From: Flavobacteriales bacterium
Lineage (GTDB): Bacteria > Bacteroidota > Bacteroidia > Flavobacteriales_F > PHOS-HE28
Assembly (NCBI GenBank): GCA_016788635.1
Contig: JAEUSU010000008.1
Coordinates: 124,001-188,000, forward strand
DNA: 64,000 nucleotides
Reading direction: 5' to 3'
How positions within the stretch are numbered: position 1 is the first letter of the stretch; each line of letters starts with the position of its first letter. The translations under genes were made by a program, and so were the position numbers. A model generated the notes under the pieces. It was not told the DNA's origin, made no database searches, and saw only the letters and a program-made list of their open reading frames with translations. Of this stretch, positions 32,709-40,957 are shown in pieces.

Positions 32709-34390
32709 GGACGCACCTTCACCAGGCGTTGCACGTACTGCTCGGAACCCAGGGTGGCGCGCAACAGGTACACGCCAGCCTTCAAGCCCAGCAGGGCACC
32801 ATCCTGCACACGGAATTGCAGGTACGAACGGTCGTTCACAGGGCGACTGGCCTGCCACACCACGCGGCCTGCGGCGTCCACCATATCCATTTCAAGTTGC
32901 GTGGCGTCACCGGTGTAGAGCTCCACCGTGAAATGATCCGTGACAGTGGTGGGCCACAACCCAAGAAATGAGGCGGTGGTCAAGCCGGTGAGGTCCGTGC
33001 CGCCCAGCATCAGGTGGGCGCGCCAGAGGTCGGGGATGCCATGGCCGAAGGCAGGATCCGGGCGGTCGTGGTGCGAGGCACTGCGGCGCACGGCATCCAT
33101 CACCTCGTGCGCGGTGCGGTCGCGGTGCAGCTGCCACAGGCAGGCCACGCCTCCCGCCAGCAGGGGGCTGCTGAAGGAGGTGCCGTTGATGCGGATCGCT
33201 TCCTCACCCCAGGGACTTAGTCCCACGGTGCTCCAGCCCACGGCGCACACGTCCGGCTTCACGCGGCCATCCGCACTGGGTCCGCGCGAGCTGAAGTCGG
33301 CCACCAGCCGGTCCACGTTCACGGCACCTACGGCCAGAATGTCCTCAGCATCTGCAGGCGCGCTGATGTGATACCATTCAGATGTGCCGGCATTGCCCGC
33401 ACTGGTCACGGGGATCATGCCCTTGCGCGCCGCGATGCCAGCCGCGATGCTGATGCGTGCCGTGCGGCCGTTCATATCCTCAAAGCGGTGGTCCTGGGTG
33501 CTGTCGTCGAAGGTGGTGTAGCCCAATGAGGTGTTCAGGATGTCACAGCCCAGGCTGTCGGCCAGTTCCGCTGCCGCCACCCAGTTGTCCTCCTCCCAGA
33601 TGTACTCGCTGTCGTTCACCTCGGTGCGGAACAGGGCCACGTTCACGGCGGGCGCCGTACCCAGCAGTGCGCCCGGTATATGTCCGGCGATGCAGGATAA
33701 CACGGAGCGGCCGTGCCAGTGGTCGCGGTACACATCGCCGTCCGGGTAGGCCAGATCGCGCGTGAGCACGATACCGCCCCGGTCGCGCAGTTCCTTGAAG
33801 GCCGGGGAGAGGTCCACGTTCTCGAAGCCGCTGTCCATCACACCGATGAGCAGGCCCTGTCCTTCCGCACCGGCCTCATGGAGCAAATGAGCGTTCAACA
33901 AGGCCACCTGCCGGAGTGAGGCACCATAGCGCCCTTGGAAGTGACCACCCACTTCCACATAGTGTTTCTCCTCAGGGAACTTGTTGATGGCACGAAGGGG
34001 ACGTTCATGTCCGTCATGCAGCAGACGCACCTCGGCCACAAAGGGCAGCATGTGCAACGTATCCAGTGCAAGCGTGTCCGTGCTGCGGATGGTGACGGCA
34101 TTGAACCACTTGTGACGGTTCACCAATTGGATCTCACCGGACGCCAGCAGGTCGCTGATGTAAGCGGGGTTCACCGGCAGGTCCAACGAATCAATGGGAA
34201 TGCCCTGGAGCTGGCGCCGTTCGATGGCCCGGGTGGAGAGGAAGGCCTCAGGGGCGGTCAGGCTGTATGGCGTGTCATCCTTATCCGTAAACTGGATCCA
34301 GTACGTGGCTGGAGCCGTCTGCGCGGCAAGCTCCTGCCCGGTGAATGGCCACAGGGTAAGGAAGAGGAGGAGCAGAGGCAGGGACCGCAT
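32705..34390 (-). CDS. Secreted S8 (subtilisin-like) serine protease with T9SS sorting domain
   Basis: A 561-residue protease with a signal peptide (MRSLPLLLLFLTLWPF to about residue 23) and an N-terminal propeptide-like region. The peptidase S8 domain holds Asp in LLIGVMDSGFENVD (about 180), His in HWHGRSVLSCIAG (about 218), the oxyanion Asn in TSAGNAG and Ser in RINGTSFSSPLLAGG (about 400). HGR replaces the more common HGT. The last 85 residues (LGLWPTTVTDHFTVELYTGD to VKVRP) form a T9SS type A sorting domain, so the enzyme should be exported across the outer membrane. A near -7 element (GATCTTTG on the minus strand, 34399-34406) lies 8 bases before the ATG. Confidence 0.92.
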   Translation of the reverse strand: MRSLPLLLLFLTLWPFTGQELAAQTAPATYWIQFTDKDDTPYSLTAPEAFLSTRAIERRQLQGIPIDSLDLPVNPAYISDLLASGEIQLVNRHKWFNAVTIRSTDTLALDTLHMLPFVAEVRLLHDGHERPLRAINKFPEEKHYVEVGGHFQGRYGASLRQVALLNAHLLHEAGAEGQGLLIGVMDSGFENVDLSPAFKELRDRGGIVLTRDLAYPDGDVYRDHWHGRSVLSCIAGHIPGALLGTAPAVNVALFRTEVNDSEYIWEEDNWVAAAELADSLGCDILNTSLGYTTFDDSTQDHRFEDMNGRTARISIAAGIAARKGMIPVTSAGNAGTSEWYHISAPADAEDILAVGAVNVDRLVADFSSRGPSADGRVKPDVCAVGWSTVGLSPWGEEAIRINGTSFSSPLLAGGVACLWQLHRDRTAHEVMDAVRRSASHHDRPDPAFGHGIPDLWRAHLMLGGTDLTGLTTASFLGLWPTTVTDHFTVELYTGDATQLEMDMVDAAGRVVWQASRPVNDRSYLQFRVQDGALLGLKAGVYLLRATLGSEQYVQRLVKVRP

Positions 34391-34473
34391 GGTACGCTCA
34401 AAGATCGGCAAGACACGGGTCTGTCCATGCGCCATTCATGAACTGGATGGGCCCGGTGGTCGGGTCGGACGGG

Positions 34474-35145
34474 TCACTCCTGCCCGAAGGCCACGGCCTG
34501 CATGCGCAGCTTCCAGCCCCTTGTCCTGTACATTCCACCGACGAACTGGGTGTTCGACTCCACCTGGTATTTGTACACCAAGCCCACGCGCTTGGCGTAG
34601 CGTTCCTCGTAGATCAGGGTGTCCACCAGGTTGTTGGGGTAGGTGCCGAGCACGGTGGCGGTACTGTCGAAGAACAGGCCGTTCAGAGTCGCGGACGCAT
34701 CCACGTTCTTGTACCGCACCGTGGTGACGCGGCCCGGGTTGTAATTGTTCACGTTCCAGGTGCGGTCGTTGCGCACCGGAAAGCTGAGCTTCAGCCTGCG
34801 CTGGTCCTCTTCGGTGCGTTCGGCGGCGTAATTGTCGCGCACCTGCCACCACACATCACGTATGCGCCAGCCGCCGGTGCTGTCCTGCACAAAGCGGTGG
34901 ATGCGCTGGGCGGTGCGCCCCGCAGCGTCGGTGAAATCCTCCAGGAGGAGCTCCCTCAGCCGGTAGCTGCGGGTACCGCTCACGTTCACGAACTGGTCAT
35001 ACCACACGCTATCCACTTCATATTCCACCCAATGGCCCACTTGCACAGGGAAGTAGCGGTAGCCCAGGTCCACCGGATCCACGGGGTCTTTCTTGCAGGC
35101 CGCGAGCACCAGCAGGGCCGAAAGGAGGGTGGGGGCGTAGCGCAT
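34474..35145 (-). CDS. Hypothetical lipoprotein downstream of mnmA
   Basis: A 223-residue protein beginning MRYAPTLLSALLVLAACKKD, a clear lipoprotein signal with lipobox LAAC. The acidic DPVDPVDLG follows the Cys and then YRYFPVQVGHWVEYEVDSVW, a start shared by many Bacteroidota lipoproteins of unknown function. The rest is beta-rich with many aromatic residues. It begins 4 bases after the mnmA stop and so is probably co-transcribed, with no evident functional link. I know no function for this family. Confidence 0.82.
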   Translation of the reverse strand: MRYAPTLLSALLVLAACKKDPVDPVDLGYRYFPVQVGHWVEYEVDSVWYDQFVNVSGTRSYRLRELLLEDFTDAAGRTAQRIHRFVQDSTGGWRIRDVWWQVRDNYAAERTEEDQRRLKLSFPVRNDRTWNVNNYNPGRVTTVRYKNVDASATLNGLFFDSTATVLGTYPNNLVDTLIYEERYAKRVGLVYKYQVESNTQFVGGMYRTRGWKLRMQAVAFGQE

Positions 35146-35149
35146 GGGG

Positions 35150-36256
35150 TCAGGGGCGCGGAATGTCCCGGTCGATGAAACCACCGCCGATCACCTCATC
35201 GCCCGCATAGAAGACGGCGCTCTGCCCGGGTGCGATGCCTGTGACGGGGGCATGAAATTCAACTTTCACACGGTCACCGTCGGCGTGCAGCGTGGCGGGG
35301 GTGCCCTTGTCCTTGTAGCGCACTTTCACCACAGCTTCCATGGGGCCTTCCAACGCAGGAATGCGTTGGAAGTTAGGACGGCGTACCCACATGAGCTGCT
35401 TGTTCAACTCGTCCTTGCTGCCCAGCACCACGGTATTGGTCTCGGGCTGTATGTCCGTGACGTACAGGGGCTCACCTGTTGCAATGCCAAGGCCCTTGCG
35501 CTGGCCGATGGTGAAGAAGGGGTAGCCGTCGTGTTCGCCCAACACGGCACCGCTGGTGCTCACCAGCCGACCGTGGGCCAGGCGTGCCGTGGCTTCGGGT
35601 TCGCGGCGCTTCAGGAAGCCGCGGTAATCGTTGTCCGGGATGAAGCAGATCTCGTAGCTCTCGCTCTTCTTCGCCAGCTCGGGGAAACCGCTCTCCTCGG
35701 CCATGCGCCGGATCTGGCTCTTGTGGAAGCCCCCGATGGGGAAGCGGGTGCGGGCCAGGTTCTTCTGCTCCAGCCCCCACAGCACATAGCTCTGGTCCTT
35801 GCCGGGGTCCAGCCCGCGGCTCACCACCCAACGGCCGTTCTCCAGTTGCCGATGCCGGGCGTAGTGCCCCGTGGCGATCAGTTCGCACTCCAGCATGTCC
35901 GCGCGCTTCAGCAAAGCCTCCCACTTGATGAAGGTGTTGCACAGCACGCAGGGGTTGGGCGTGCGGCCCGCCATGTACTCATCCACGAAGTTGCCGATGA
36001 TGGCCCCGCCGAACTCCTCGCGGATGTCGAGGATGAGGTGGTGGAAGCCCCTGCTCACCGCCATGTTGCGCGCGTCGCTGATGCTGTCCAGATCGCAGCA
36101 GCCAGTGATGCGCTTGCCCCCGCTGGCATCGGCATAGTCCCAGGTCTTCATGGTGACACCGATCACCTCGTAGCCCTCCTCATGCAGCATGAGCGCCGCC
36201 ACGGAGCTGTCCACCCCGCCGCTCATGGCCACCAGTATGCGTCCGTGTTTGCTCAC
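35150..36256 (-). CDS. mnmA: tRNA-specific 2-thiouridylase
   Basis: A 368-residue ATP-pyrophosphatase that thiolates U34 of Lys, Glu and Gln tRNAs. The P-loop is ILVAMSGGVDSSVAALML (SGGxDS). The catalytic Cys pair is in GRTPNPCVLCNTFIKW and SYEICFIPDNDYRGFL, the first in the NPCVLCN form common in Bacteroidota. Other family segments are GHYARHRQ, GKDQSYVLWGL and FFTIGQRKGLGI. Translation starts at GTG (36254-36256). The sulfur would come from a cysteine desulfurase such as the one at 57.9 kb, directly or via relays. Confidence 0.96.
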   Translation of the reverse strand: MSKHGRILVAMSGGVDSSVAALMLHEEGYEVIGVTMKTWDYADASGGKRITGCCDLDSISDARNMAVSRGFHHLILDIREEFGGAIIGNFVDEYMAGRTPNPCVLCNTFIKWEALLKRADMLECELIATGHYARHRQLENGRWVVSRGLDPGKDQSYVLWGLEQKNLARTRFPIGGFHKSQIRRMAEESGFPELAKKSESYEICFIPDNDYRGFLKRREPEATARLAHGRLVSTSGAVLGEHDGYPFFTIGQRKGLGIATGEPLYVTDIQPETNTVVLGSKDELNKQLMWVRRPNFQRIPALEGPMEAVVKVRYKDKGTPATLHADGDRVKVEFHAPVTGIAPGQSAVFYAGDEVIGGGFIDRDIPRP

Positions 36257-36260
36257 TTTC

Positions 36261-36322
36261 TCAGTTGTCCGTTTTCAGTTGTCCGGTGGCTGGCCTGTCA
36301 ACCAGCAACTGACAACTGCGAG
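36261..36322. repeat. Intergenic imperfect palindrome with direct repeats
   Basis: TCAGTTGTCCG occurs twice in tandem (36261-36271 and 36275-36285), and its complement GACAACTG lies at 36311-36318, with an internal GCTGG/CCAGC pair between. The unit fills the 70-base gap before mnmA. It resembles the dispersed palindromic units seen elsewhere in the window rather than a terminator, since no T run follows. Confidence 0.55.
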
Positions 36323-36326
36323 AATA

Positions 36327-37322
36327 TCACCGTTGCTCCATTCCATTCACAAAGGCCAGCTTGCGCACCAGCTTGCCTTTCTCGTCATATTCCTTCACTT
36401 CGCCTTCGAGCTGGCCGTTCTTGTAGGTGCCCTCGCGCTTCTTTGTCTGGCCCTGTAGCACGCGTTCCTGATCTGCGGGGTATCCGCGCTCCACGTCGGG
36501 GGGCACCGTCCGCATCGCCCACTTGCCGTTCGCATGGTACTCCGTGAAGGGGCCGTGCTTCTCTCCATTCTTGTAGGTCACTTCCTCCTTCACCTGCTCG
36601 TCGTCATAGTACTCCTTGAACACCCCGTTCATGCGGCGCTCACGGATGAACGCTCCCCGCTCGTAGATCACCTGGATCTGGACGCTGCCATCCTCATTGA
36701 AGTAGAGCCAGGTGCCTTCGCGTTCGCCGTTCACCACCTGCCCTTCGATCTCCTTCTTTCCGCTGGGGTAGTACCAGGTCATGGTGCCTTCAGGCTCGCC
36801 GTTGATGTAGTTGGCCTCGGCTTTCAGCTGCCCGCTGGGGAAGTATTGTTTCCAAGGGCCGGCCTGCACGCCGTCCTTGAAGGTAGCGCGTTCCGCCACC
36901 TGTCCGCTTTCGTAGTAGACCAGGCGTTCACCGGTGAGCGCACCTTTCACATAGTGCTCCACGCTCTTCTGATGCCCACGCTCGCTGAAGTAGTTCCACG
37001 TACTGTCCTTCTCCTGTAACACATACTTGCCCCGTGCCATCACCGCACCATTCGGGTGGTAGTGGGTGGCCCGGCTGGTGCGGCCGTCCGCAGCATACAC
37101 CTGTTCGGTGGCCAGCTGGCCATCCTCAGTGTAGTGGCGGAAGGTGCCGGTGGGTTTGTCATTGGTGAACTGCCCGGTGTACCGCACCTTGCCATTGGGC
37201 CATGTCTTGCTCCATGTGCCCTGTTTGCGTCCCTGTGCATCGGTCTGGTTGGCCGGGGAAGGGGGCTGCGCATGGGCCATAAGCCCGACGAGCAGCAGGT
37301 TCAAGAGCAAGAGGGCGCGCAT
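36327..37322 (-). CDS. Exported MORN/YwqK-type repeat protein
   Basis: A 331-residue protein with signal peptide MRALLLLNLLLVGLMAHAQ. It has about ten tandem repeats of 22-24 residues of the kind NGKVRYTGQFTNDKPTGTF, SGQVAERATFKDGVQAGPW and SGKKEIEGQVVNGEREGTW. These are MORN-like units often labelled YwqK antitoxin in databases; no toxin partner is visible here, so that label should not be taken as function. The repeats would form an extended beta surface in the periplasm or at the outer membrane. A perfect -7 element lies 6 bases before the ATG at 37322. Confidence 0.85.
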   Translation of the reverse strand: MRALLLLNLLLVGLMAHAQPPSPANQTDAQGRKQGTWSKTWPNGKVRYTGQFTNDKPTGTFRHYTEDGQLATEQVYAADGRTSRATHYHPNGAVMARGKYVLQEKDSTWNYFSERGHQKSVEHYVKGALTGERLVYYESGQVAERATFKDGVQAGPWKQYFPSGQLKAEANYINGEPEGTMTWYYPSGKKEIEGQVVNGEREGTWLYFNEDGSVQIQVIYERGAFIRERRMNGVFKEYYDDEQVKEEVTYKNGEKHGPFTEYHANGKWAMRTVPPDVERGYPADQERVLQGQTKKREGTYKNGQLEGEVKEYDEKGKLVRKLAFVNGMEQR

Positions 37323-37328
37323 GGGCGG

Positions 37329-37336
37329 CAAAGGTA
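37329..37336 (-). promoter_or_regulatory. -7 promoter element of the MORN-repeat gene
   Basis: TACCTTTG on the minus strand fits TAnnTTTG exactly and ends 6 bases before the ATG, predicting a leaderless or nearly leaderless mRNA. Confidence 0.55.
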
Positions 37337-37367
37337 CGCCCCGCCCGTGGGCAAGGTCCGTGCCTGC

Positions 37368-39350
37368 TCAGGCCTTGGGCGGCAGGAAGAAGTCAGCCGG
37401 GTGCTGCATGAAGTGCCGGCGCACGGCACCCGCGATCGGGAATAACTCGGATACCGGTATGCCGCGCGAGCGCAGCGCCACGGAAAGGGACAGTGCGAAG
37501 CTGACGGCGAAGTTGAATACCCCGATCAGGAAGATACCGAGCAGGGACATGAGCACCGTGCCGACCGAAATATGCCAGGCCATCCCCACCATGCCCAAGC
37601 CGAGGTTGCCTGCGGCGAAGGTGATGTGCCGGATGTCCAGTGGCAGTCCGAAGAACGCACCCAATACGCCCACGCACCCCATGAACACGCCGAACCAGAA
37701 GTTGCTGATGACGCCACCAGCGTGGCGCTCGTACAGATCGGCCAGTCGGGCACGCCGCTCCGGACGCATGATCAACTTCAAAGCGGGATGCTCGCGGATG
37801 CGCAGCGGTACGCGCCGGTTGATGCTGGCGTTGGTGATGGATCCCGCGATGAGGCCGCTGAGGAAGAGGAATACCCCGGCGATGGCCGCGTGCGGGATGG
37901 CTGCCGAGGTGAAGGGATGCAGCTCGGCGATCATCTTGGGGGCTTTGTGGGCAAAGAGGTCAGGGCCAAAAAGCAGGTTCCACGCGTAACCCAGCAGCAC
38001 TGCGACCGGGAAGGCCATGAGCACATTGCCCGCGAAGGCCACCAGCTGGCTGCGGCAGGTGCGCGCAATGAGCCGGGCGAGCGCTATGTACCGACGGTGG
38101 CCATCGCTCTTGCCGGTGTCCAAGGTGGTGGCAATGGTGGCGGCGGTCATGGCAGGCTGCTTGGTGGCCAGCGTGAAGTGCAGCAGGTAGATGCCTATAA
38201 AGGCCATGGCGTAGTTCAGGCTGTAGAGCACTGCGTGGCCGAACTGACTGGTGTCCATTGATCCGTACCAGGCCTTGAGCACGCATGCCATGGCCACCAC
38301 GGCACCGCCACCGAGCGCGCTTCGGAACATGGCCTTGTACTCGGCCGCGTTGGAGGTGATGTAGTGTTCGCCGGTGCGGCCGGTGTGCTGGGTGATCTCC
38401 CGCGCAAGGGTCTGTGTGCTCTGGTCCACAAAGCCCACTATGCGGTTGCGGCCGGCGGAGAAGCGCACCATGTCCCTCACCAGATCGATGAAAGATGGTC
38501 GCCCATCCGTTCCAGGCTGGAGGACAATGGCCTGTACCACACGTTCCAGCCTTTCCAGGGAGCGCAGCATGAAGATCAGCCGCTGGTCGGCGGCGAAGCT
38601 GATGCCCTCGCGGACCACATTGCGGTAGGCCGCGGCAATGAGTTCATGACAGTTGCGGATGTGCGCGACCACCTGCCGGTGAAGTGGGTGGTCCACGTTG
38701 CGAGTGGCCTTTCCTGCACGCAGGTCGTCGATCCAGTCGTCAAGGGCGTCCTCCATGGCCACGAAGGCATTGCCGAAGCCCGCCTGCTCAGGGACCATCC
38801 GAAGCACTTCGTGGTCGAACGCGTGCCCGGCCAGGCGCATGCCAAGCACCTTGGCGGCGAACAGCAGATCGTGGAACAGGGGGTCATCCGCGCTTCGCTC
38901 CCCCAAGCCGCGTGCCCCCATCAGTTCCATGAAGCGCAGGCACTGGTCCATGGGAAGCGCGGCCACCCATTGGGCATCACGTTCACGGAAGAAAACGTTC
39001 ACCAGCACATGGTCCAGCGTGTCGGGCTCGGGTTGAAAGGGGAGGAGCTTGTGGATGAAACGCTTGCGCAACTCGTACCAGAACCGGCCGCTGGGCATGC
39101 CGGAATCGGTGAGGGTGGGCGATACCCTGAGGCCCTTGCACAGCCGCTCCAGGTAGATCGACAGCCCGGCGCAGATCCGTGCATCGTTCTCCAACAGCTT
39201 CACCAACGCCGCGAAGGCAGTCACCGCCGATATGACACCCTGGCCTTGTCGGGGCCTCAGTTCCGCGACCAGCCGCGCCAGCGGGTCCGGATCGGGCACC
39301 GGGGCCGCCGCAATGGACTCCAGGAGCTGCCTGATGGGGCGTGTGGACAT
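37368..39350 (-). CDS. Gcr-family integral membrane protein (annotated as site-specific recombinase)
   Basis: A 660-residue protein matching the family called site-specific recombinase Gcr after a gonococcal gene. The N-terminal 330 residues are soluble and helical (for example RFWYELRKRFIHKLLPFQPE). The second half has about six or seven membrane helices, including AVLYSLNYAMAFIGIYLLHF, LVAFAGNVLMAFPVAVLLGY and GVFLFLSGLIAGSITNASIN. I see no tyrosine- or serine-recombinase motif, so the recombinase name is probably wrong. A membrane-associated role of unknown kind is more likely. A near -7 element (TATACTTG on the minus strand) lies 6 bases upstream and back to back with the promoter of the epimerase gene. 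Confidence 0.82.
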   Translation of the reverse strand: MSTRPIRQLLESIAAAPVPDPDPLARLVAELRPRQGQGVISAVTAFAALVKLLENDARICAGLSIYLERLCKGLRVSPTLTDSGMPSGRFWYELRKRFIHKLLPFQPEPDTLDHVLVNVFFRERDAQWVAALPMDQCLRFMELMGARGLGERSADDPLFHDLLFAAKVLGMRLAGHAFDHEVLRMVPEQAGFGNAFVAMEDALDDWIDDLRAGKATRNVDHPLHRQVVAHIRNCHELIAAAYRNVVREGISFAADQRLIFMLRSLERLERVVQAIVLQPGTDGRPSFIDLVRDMVRFSAGRNRIVGFVDQSTQTLAREITQHTGRTGEHYITSNAAEYKAMFRSALGGGAVVAMACVLKAWYGSMDTSQFGHAVLYSLNYAMAFIGIYLLHFTLATKQPAMTAATIATTLDTGKSDGHRRYIALARLIARTCRSQLVAFAGNVLMAFPVAVLLGYAWNLLFGPDLFAHKAPKMIAELHPFTSAAIPHAAIAGVFLFLSGLIAGSITNASINRRVPLRIREHPALKLIMRPERRARLADLYERHAGGVISNFWFGVFMGCVGVLGAFFGLPLDIRHITFAAGNLGLGMVGMAWHISVGTVLMSLLGIFLIGVFNFAVSFALSLSVALRSRGIPVSELFPIAGAVRRHFMQHPADFFLPPKA

Positions 39351-39356
39351 CTGCGG

Positions 39357-39364
39357 CAAGTATA
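39357..39364 (-). promoter_or_regulatory. -7 promoter element of the Gcr-family gene
   Basis: TATACTTG on the minus strand, one mismatch from TAnnTTTG, ends 6 bases before the ATG at 39350. Confidence 0.38.
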
Positions 39365-39404
39365 GATCGGTACATGGAGCACGCCGAAGCGAGCGTGCAC
39401 TGCC

Positions 39405-39412
39405 CATCTTTG
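39405..39412 (+). promoter_or_regulatory. -7 promoter element of the epimerase gene
   Basis: CATCTTTG, one mismatch from TAnnTTTG, ends 5 bases before the ATG at 39418. Confidence 0.4.
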
Positions 39413-39417
39413 CGCCA

Positions 39418-40455
39418 ATGGCAACTCATTTGGTCACCGGCGGGTGCGGCTTCGTAGGCCGCAACATGGTGCAGCGCTTGTACCGCAGTTCCAATGCGCG
39501 CATCCTTTTCATCGACGACCTCAGCGTGGGCACCCACCCCGACACCTGGCTGGGCCTTCCCGTGAGCTTCGCGCACCGCGAGATGAAAGTGTATGGCAAC
39601 GATGAGCGGCTCTACTTCATCCACGCCGACCTGCGCGATGTGCTGCGGGAACTGAACAAGGACCCGCAATACTTCCAGAAGCGCTACGGATTGAACGTGG
39701 CCCTTTTCGACGACATCTTCCACTTCGCCGCCATCGTGGGCGGGCGCAGCAAGATCGATGGCGACCCCATGCTGGTGGCGCAGGACCTCAGCATCGATGC
39801 CGAGATGTTCCTCTACGTGTGCCGCAACAAGCCGCGCCGTTTCCTCTACCCCAGCAGCAGCGCCGCCTATCCCATCGACCTGCAGACCGAGAGCAATACG
39901 CTCAAGCTGAAGGAGAGCGACATCGACTTCAAGAAAATGGGCGAGCCCGACATGACCTATGGCTGGAGCAAGCTCACGGGCGAGTTCCTGGCCAAGATCG
40001 CGGCCAGCCACTACGGCGTGCATGTCACCTGCATCCGTCCTTTCAGCGGTTATGGCGAGGACCAGGATTTGAGTTACCCAGTGCCTGCTATTGCCGCTCG
40101 TGCAGCGAAGAAGGAGAACCCCTTCGAGGTGTGGGGCACCGGTAAGCAAGGCCGCGACTTCGTTCACATCGACGACGTGCTGGACCTCACGCTCCTGGCC
40201 ATGGACAAGATCAGCGACGGCCGCGCCATCAACATCGGCATGGGCCGGCTCACCAGCTTCCTTGAACTCATCGAGGTCTTCACCGGCTTCGCGGGCTACA
40301 AGCCGACCATCAAGCCCTTGCTCGACAAACCGGTTGGCGTGCATAGCCGCTACTGCGACATGACCTGGGTGGAGGAGAACCTCGGGTGGAAGGCGAAGAT
40401 CTCCATCGAAGAAGGGATGCGGAGGGTGTATGAGGCGGCATTGAGGAAGATATGA
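39418..40455 (+). CDS. NAD-dependent epimerase/dehydratase (nucleotide-sugar SDR)
   Basis: A 345-residue extended SDR acting on a nucleotide sugar. The start is fixed by the Rossmann motif MATHLVTGGCGFVGRNMVQR (GxxGxxG). Catalytic residues are visible as YPSSSAAYPI (Ser) and TYGWSKLTGEFLAKIAASHY (YxxxK), with HFAAIVGGRSKIDGD before them and GRDFVHIDDVLDLTLLAMD after. WGTGKQGRDFVHIDD is typical of UDP-glucose/GDP-sugar epimerases. It precedes a glycosyltransferase gene, separated by the GxxExxY cassette, so both probably belong to surface glycan synthesis. Confidence 0.9.
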   Translation: MATHLVTGGCGFVGRNMVQRLYRSSNARILFIDDLSVGTHPDTWLGLPVSFAHREMKVYGNDERLYFIHADLRDVLRELNKDPQYFQKRYGLNVALFDDIFHFAAIVGGRSKIDGDPMLVAQDLSIDAEMFLYVCRNKPRRFLYPSSSAAYPIDLQTESNTLKLKESDIDFKKMGEPDMTYGWSKLTGEFLAKIAASHYGVHVTCIRPFSGYGEDQDLSYPVPAIAARAAKKENPFEVWGTGKQGRDFVHIDDVLDLTLLAMDKISDGRAINIGMGRLTSFLELIEVFTGFAGYKPTIKPLLDKPVGVHSRYCDMTWVEENLGWKAKISIEEGMRRVYEAALRKI

Positions 40456-40948
40456 ACCGCGACGACGCGGCGGGAACGCAACGTTTTCAATGCACGAGAA
40501 CCAGATTGCTGATGGAGTTGTGGATGCGGCCTTCAGGGTCCATCGGCACTTCGGTCCAGGGTTGCTCGAGAGTGCATACGAGGCATGTCTTGCTCCTAAG
40601 TTGATGAGCAACGGTTTCAAGGTTGAGCGACAAGTCGTGTTGCCCTTGGTTTACCAAGATGTGAAGCTCGACGCAGGTTTTCGCTTGGATCTATGGGTCG
40701 AACGCAAGGTCATCATCGAGGTGAAGGCCGTCGCTGAGCTGCATTCTGTTCACATGGCGCAGATGCTTACCTATCTGAAGCTGACAGAGAATCGATTGGG
40801 ATCGATCATCAACTTCCACCGTGCGCTGCTGAAGGATGGCATGCGTCGGGTAGTGAACAACTTGCAGCCAGGATGAGCCAAGACATTCCAGAACCCCCAC
40901 ATGCCGCCAGTCGTCGCGCATTCGTCGCGTCGTCGCGTCGTCGCGGTT
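40455..40948. repeat. Inverted-repeat-bounded cassette containing the GxxExxY gene
   Basis: A perfect 15-base inverted repeat, AACCGCGACGACGCG at 40455-40469 and its complement at 40934-40948, brackets the GxxExxY gene. The right side continues with further CGTCGCG-type repeats back to about 40911. The left copy touches the last codon of the epimerase gene. The arrangement suggests that the gene is carried in a small mobile or repeat-associated unit. No transposase and no target-site duplication were identified. Confidence 0.6.
40490..40876 (+). CDS. GxxExxY family protein (PD-(D/E)xK nuclease-like)
   Basis: A 128-residue small protein. The name-giving motif is FGPGLLESAYE (Gly24, Glu27, Tyr30). 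A nuclease-like core follows in FRLDLWVERKVIIEVKAV (Asp67, then Glu77 and Lys79 as ExK), which fits the PD-(D/E)xK fold recognised in this family. Function is not established; such genes are often patchy and repeat-associated. Its local sequence is A/T-richer than the flanking glycan genes and it is enclosed by inverted repeats, so gain by transfer is likely. Confidence 0.88.
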   Translation: MHENQIADGVVDAAFRVHRHFGPGLLESAYEACLAPKLMSNGFKVERQVVLPLVYQDVKLDAGFRLDLWVERKVIIEVKAVAELHSVHMAQMLTYLKLTENRLGSIINFHRALLKDGMRRVVNNLQPG

Positions 40949-40957
40949 AAACTTGCC

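Noticed and set aside
36327-37322. The YwqK-type protein as half of a toxin-antitoxin system
   Set aside because: It has a signal peptide, and neither neighbour (mnmA, Gcr family) is a toxin.
37368-39350. The Gcr-family gene as a mobile element or integrase
   Set aside because: No recombinase active site, no att-like repeats and no cargo genes; the protein is mainly a membrane protein.
38983-40620. A 545-residue minus-strand frame opposite the epimerase gene and the start of the Gcr gene region
   Set aside because: It is opposite a gene with clear catalytic motifs, is His/Val/Ala-rich as expected of an antisense frame in GC-rich DNA, and has no family feature.
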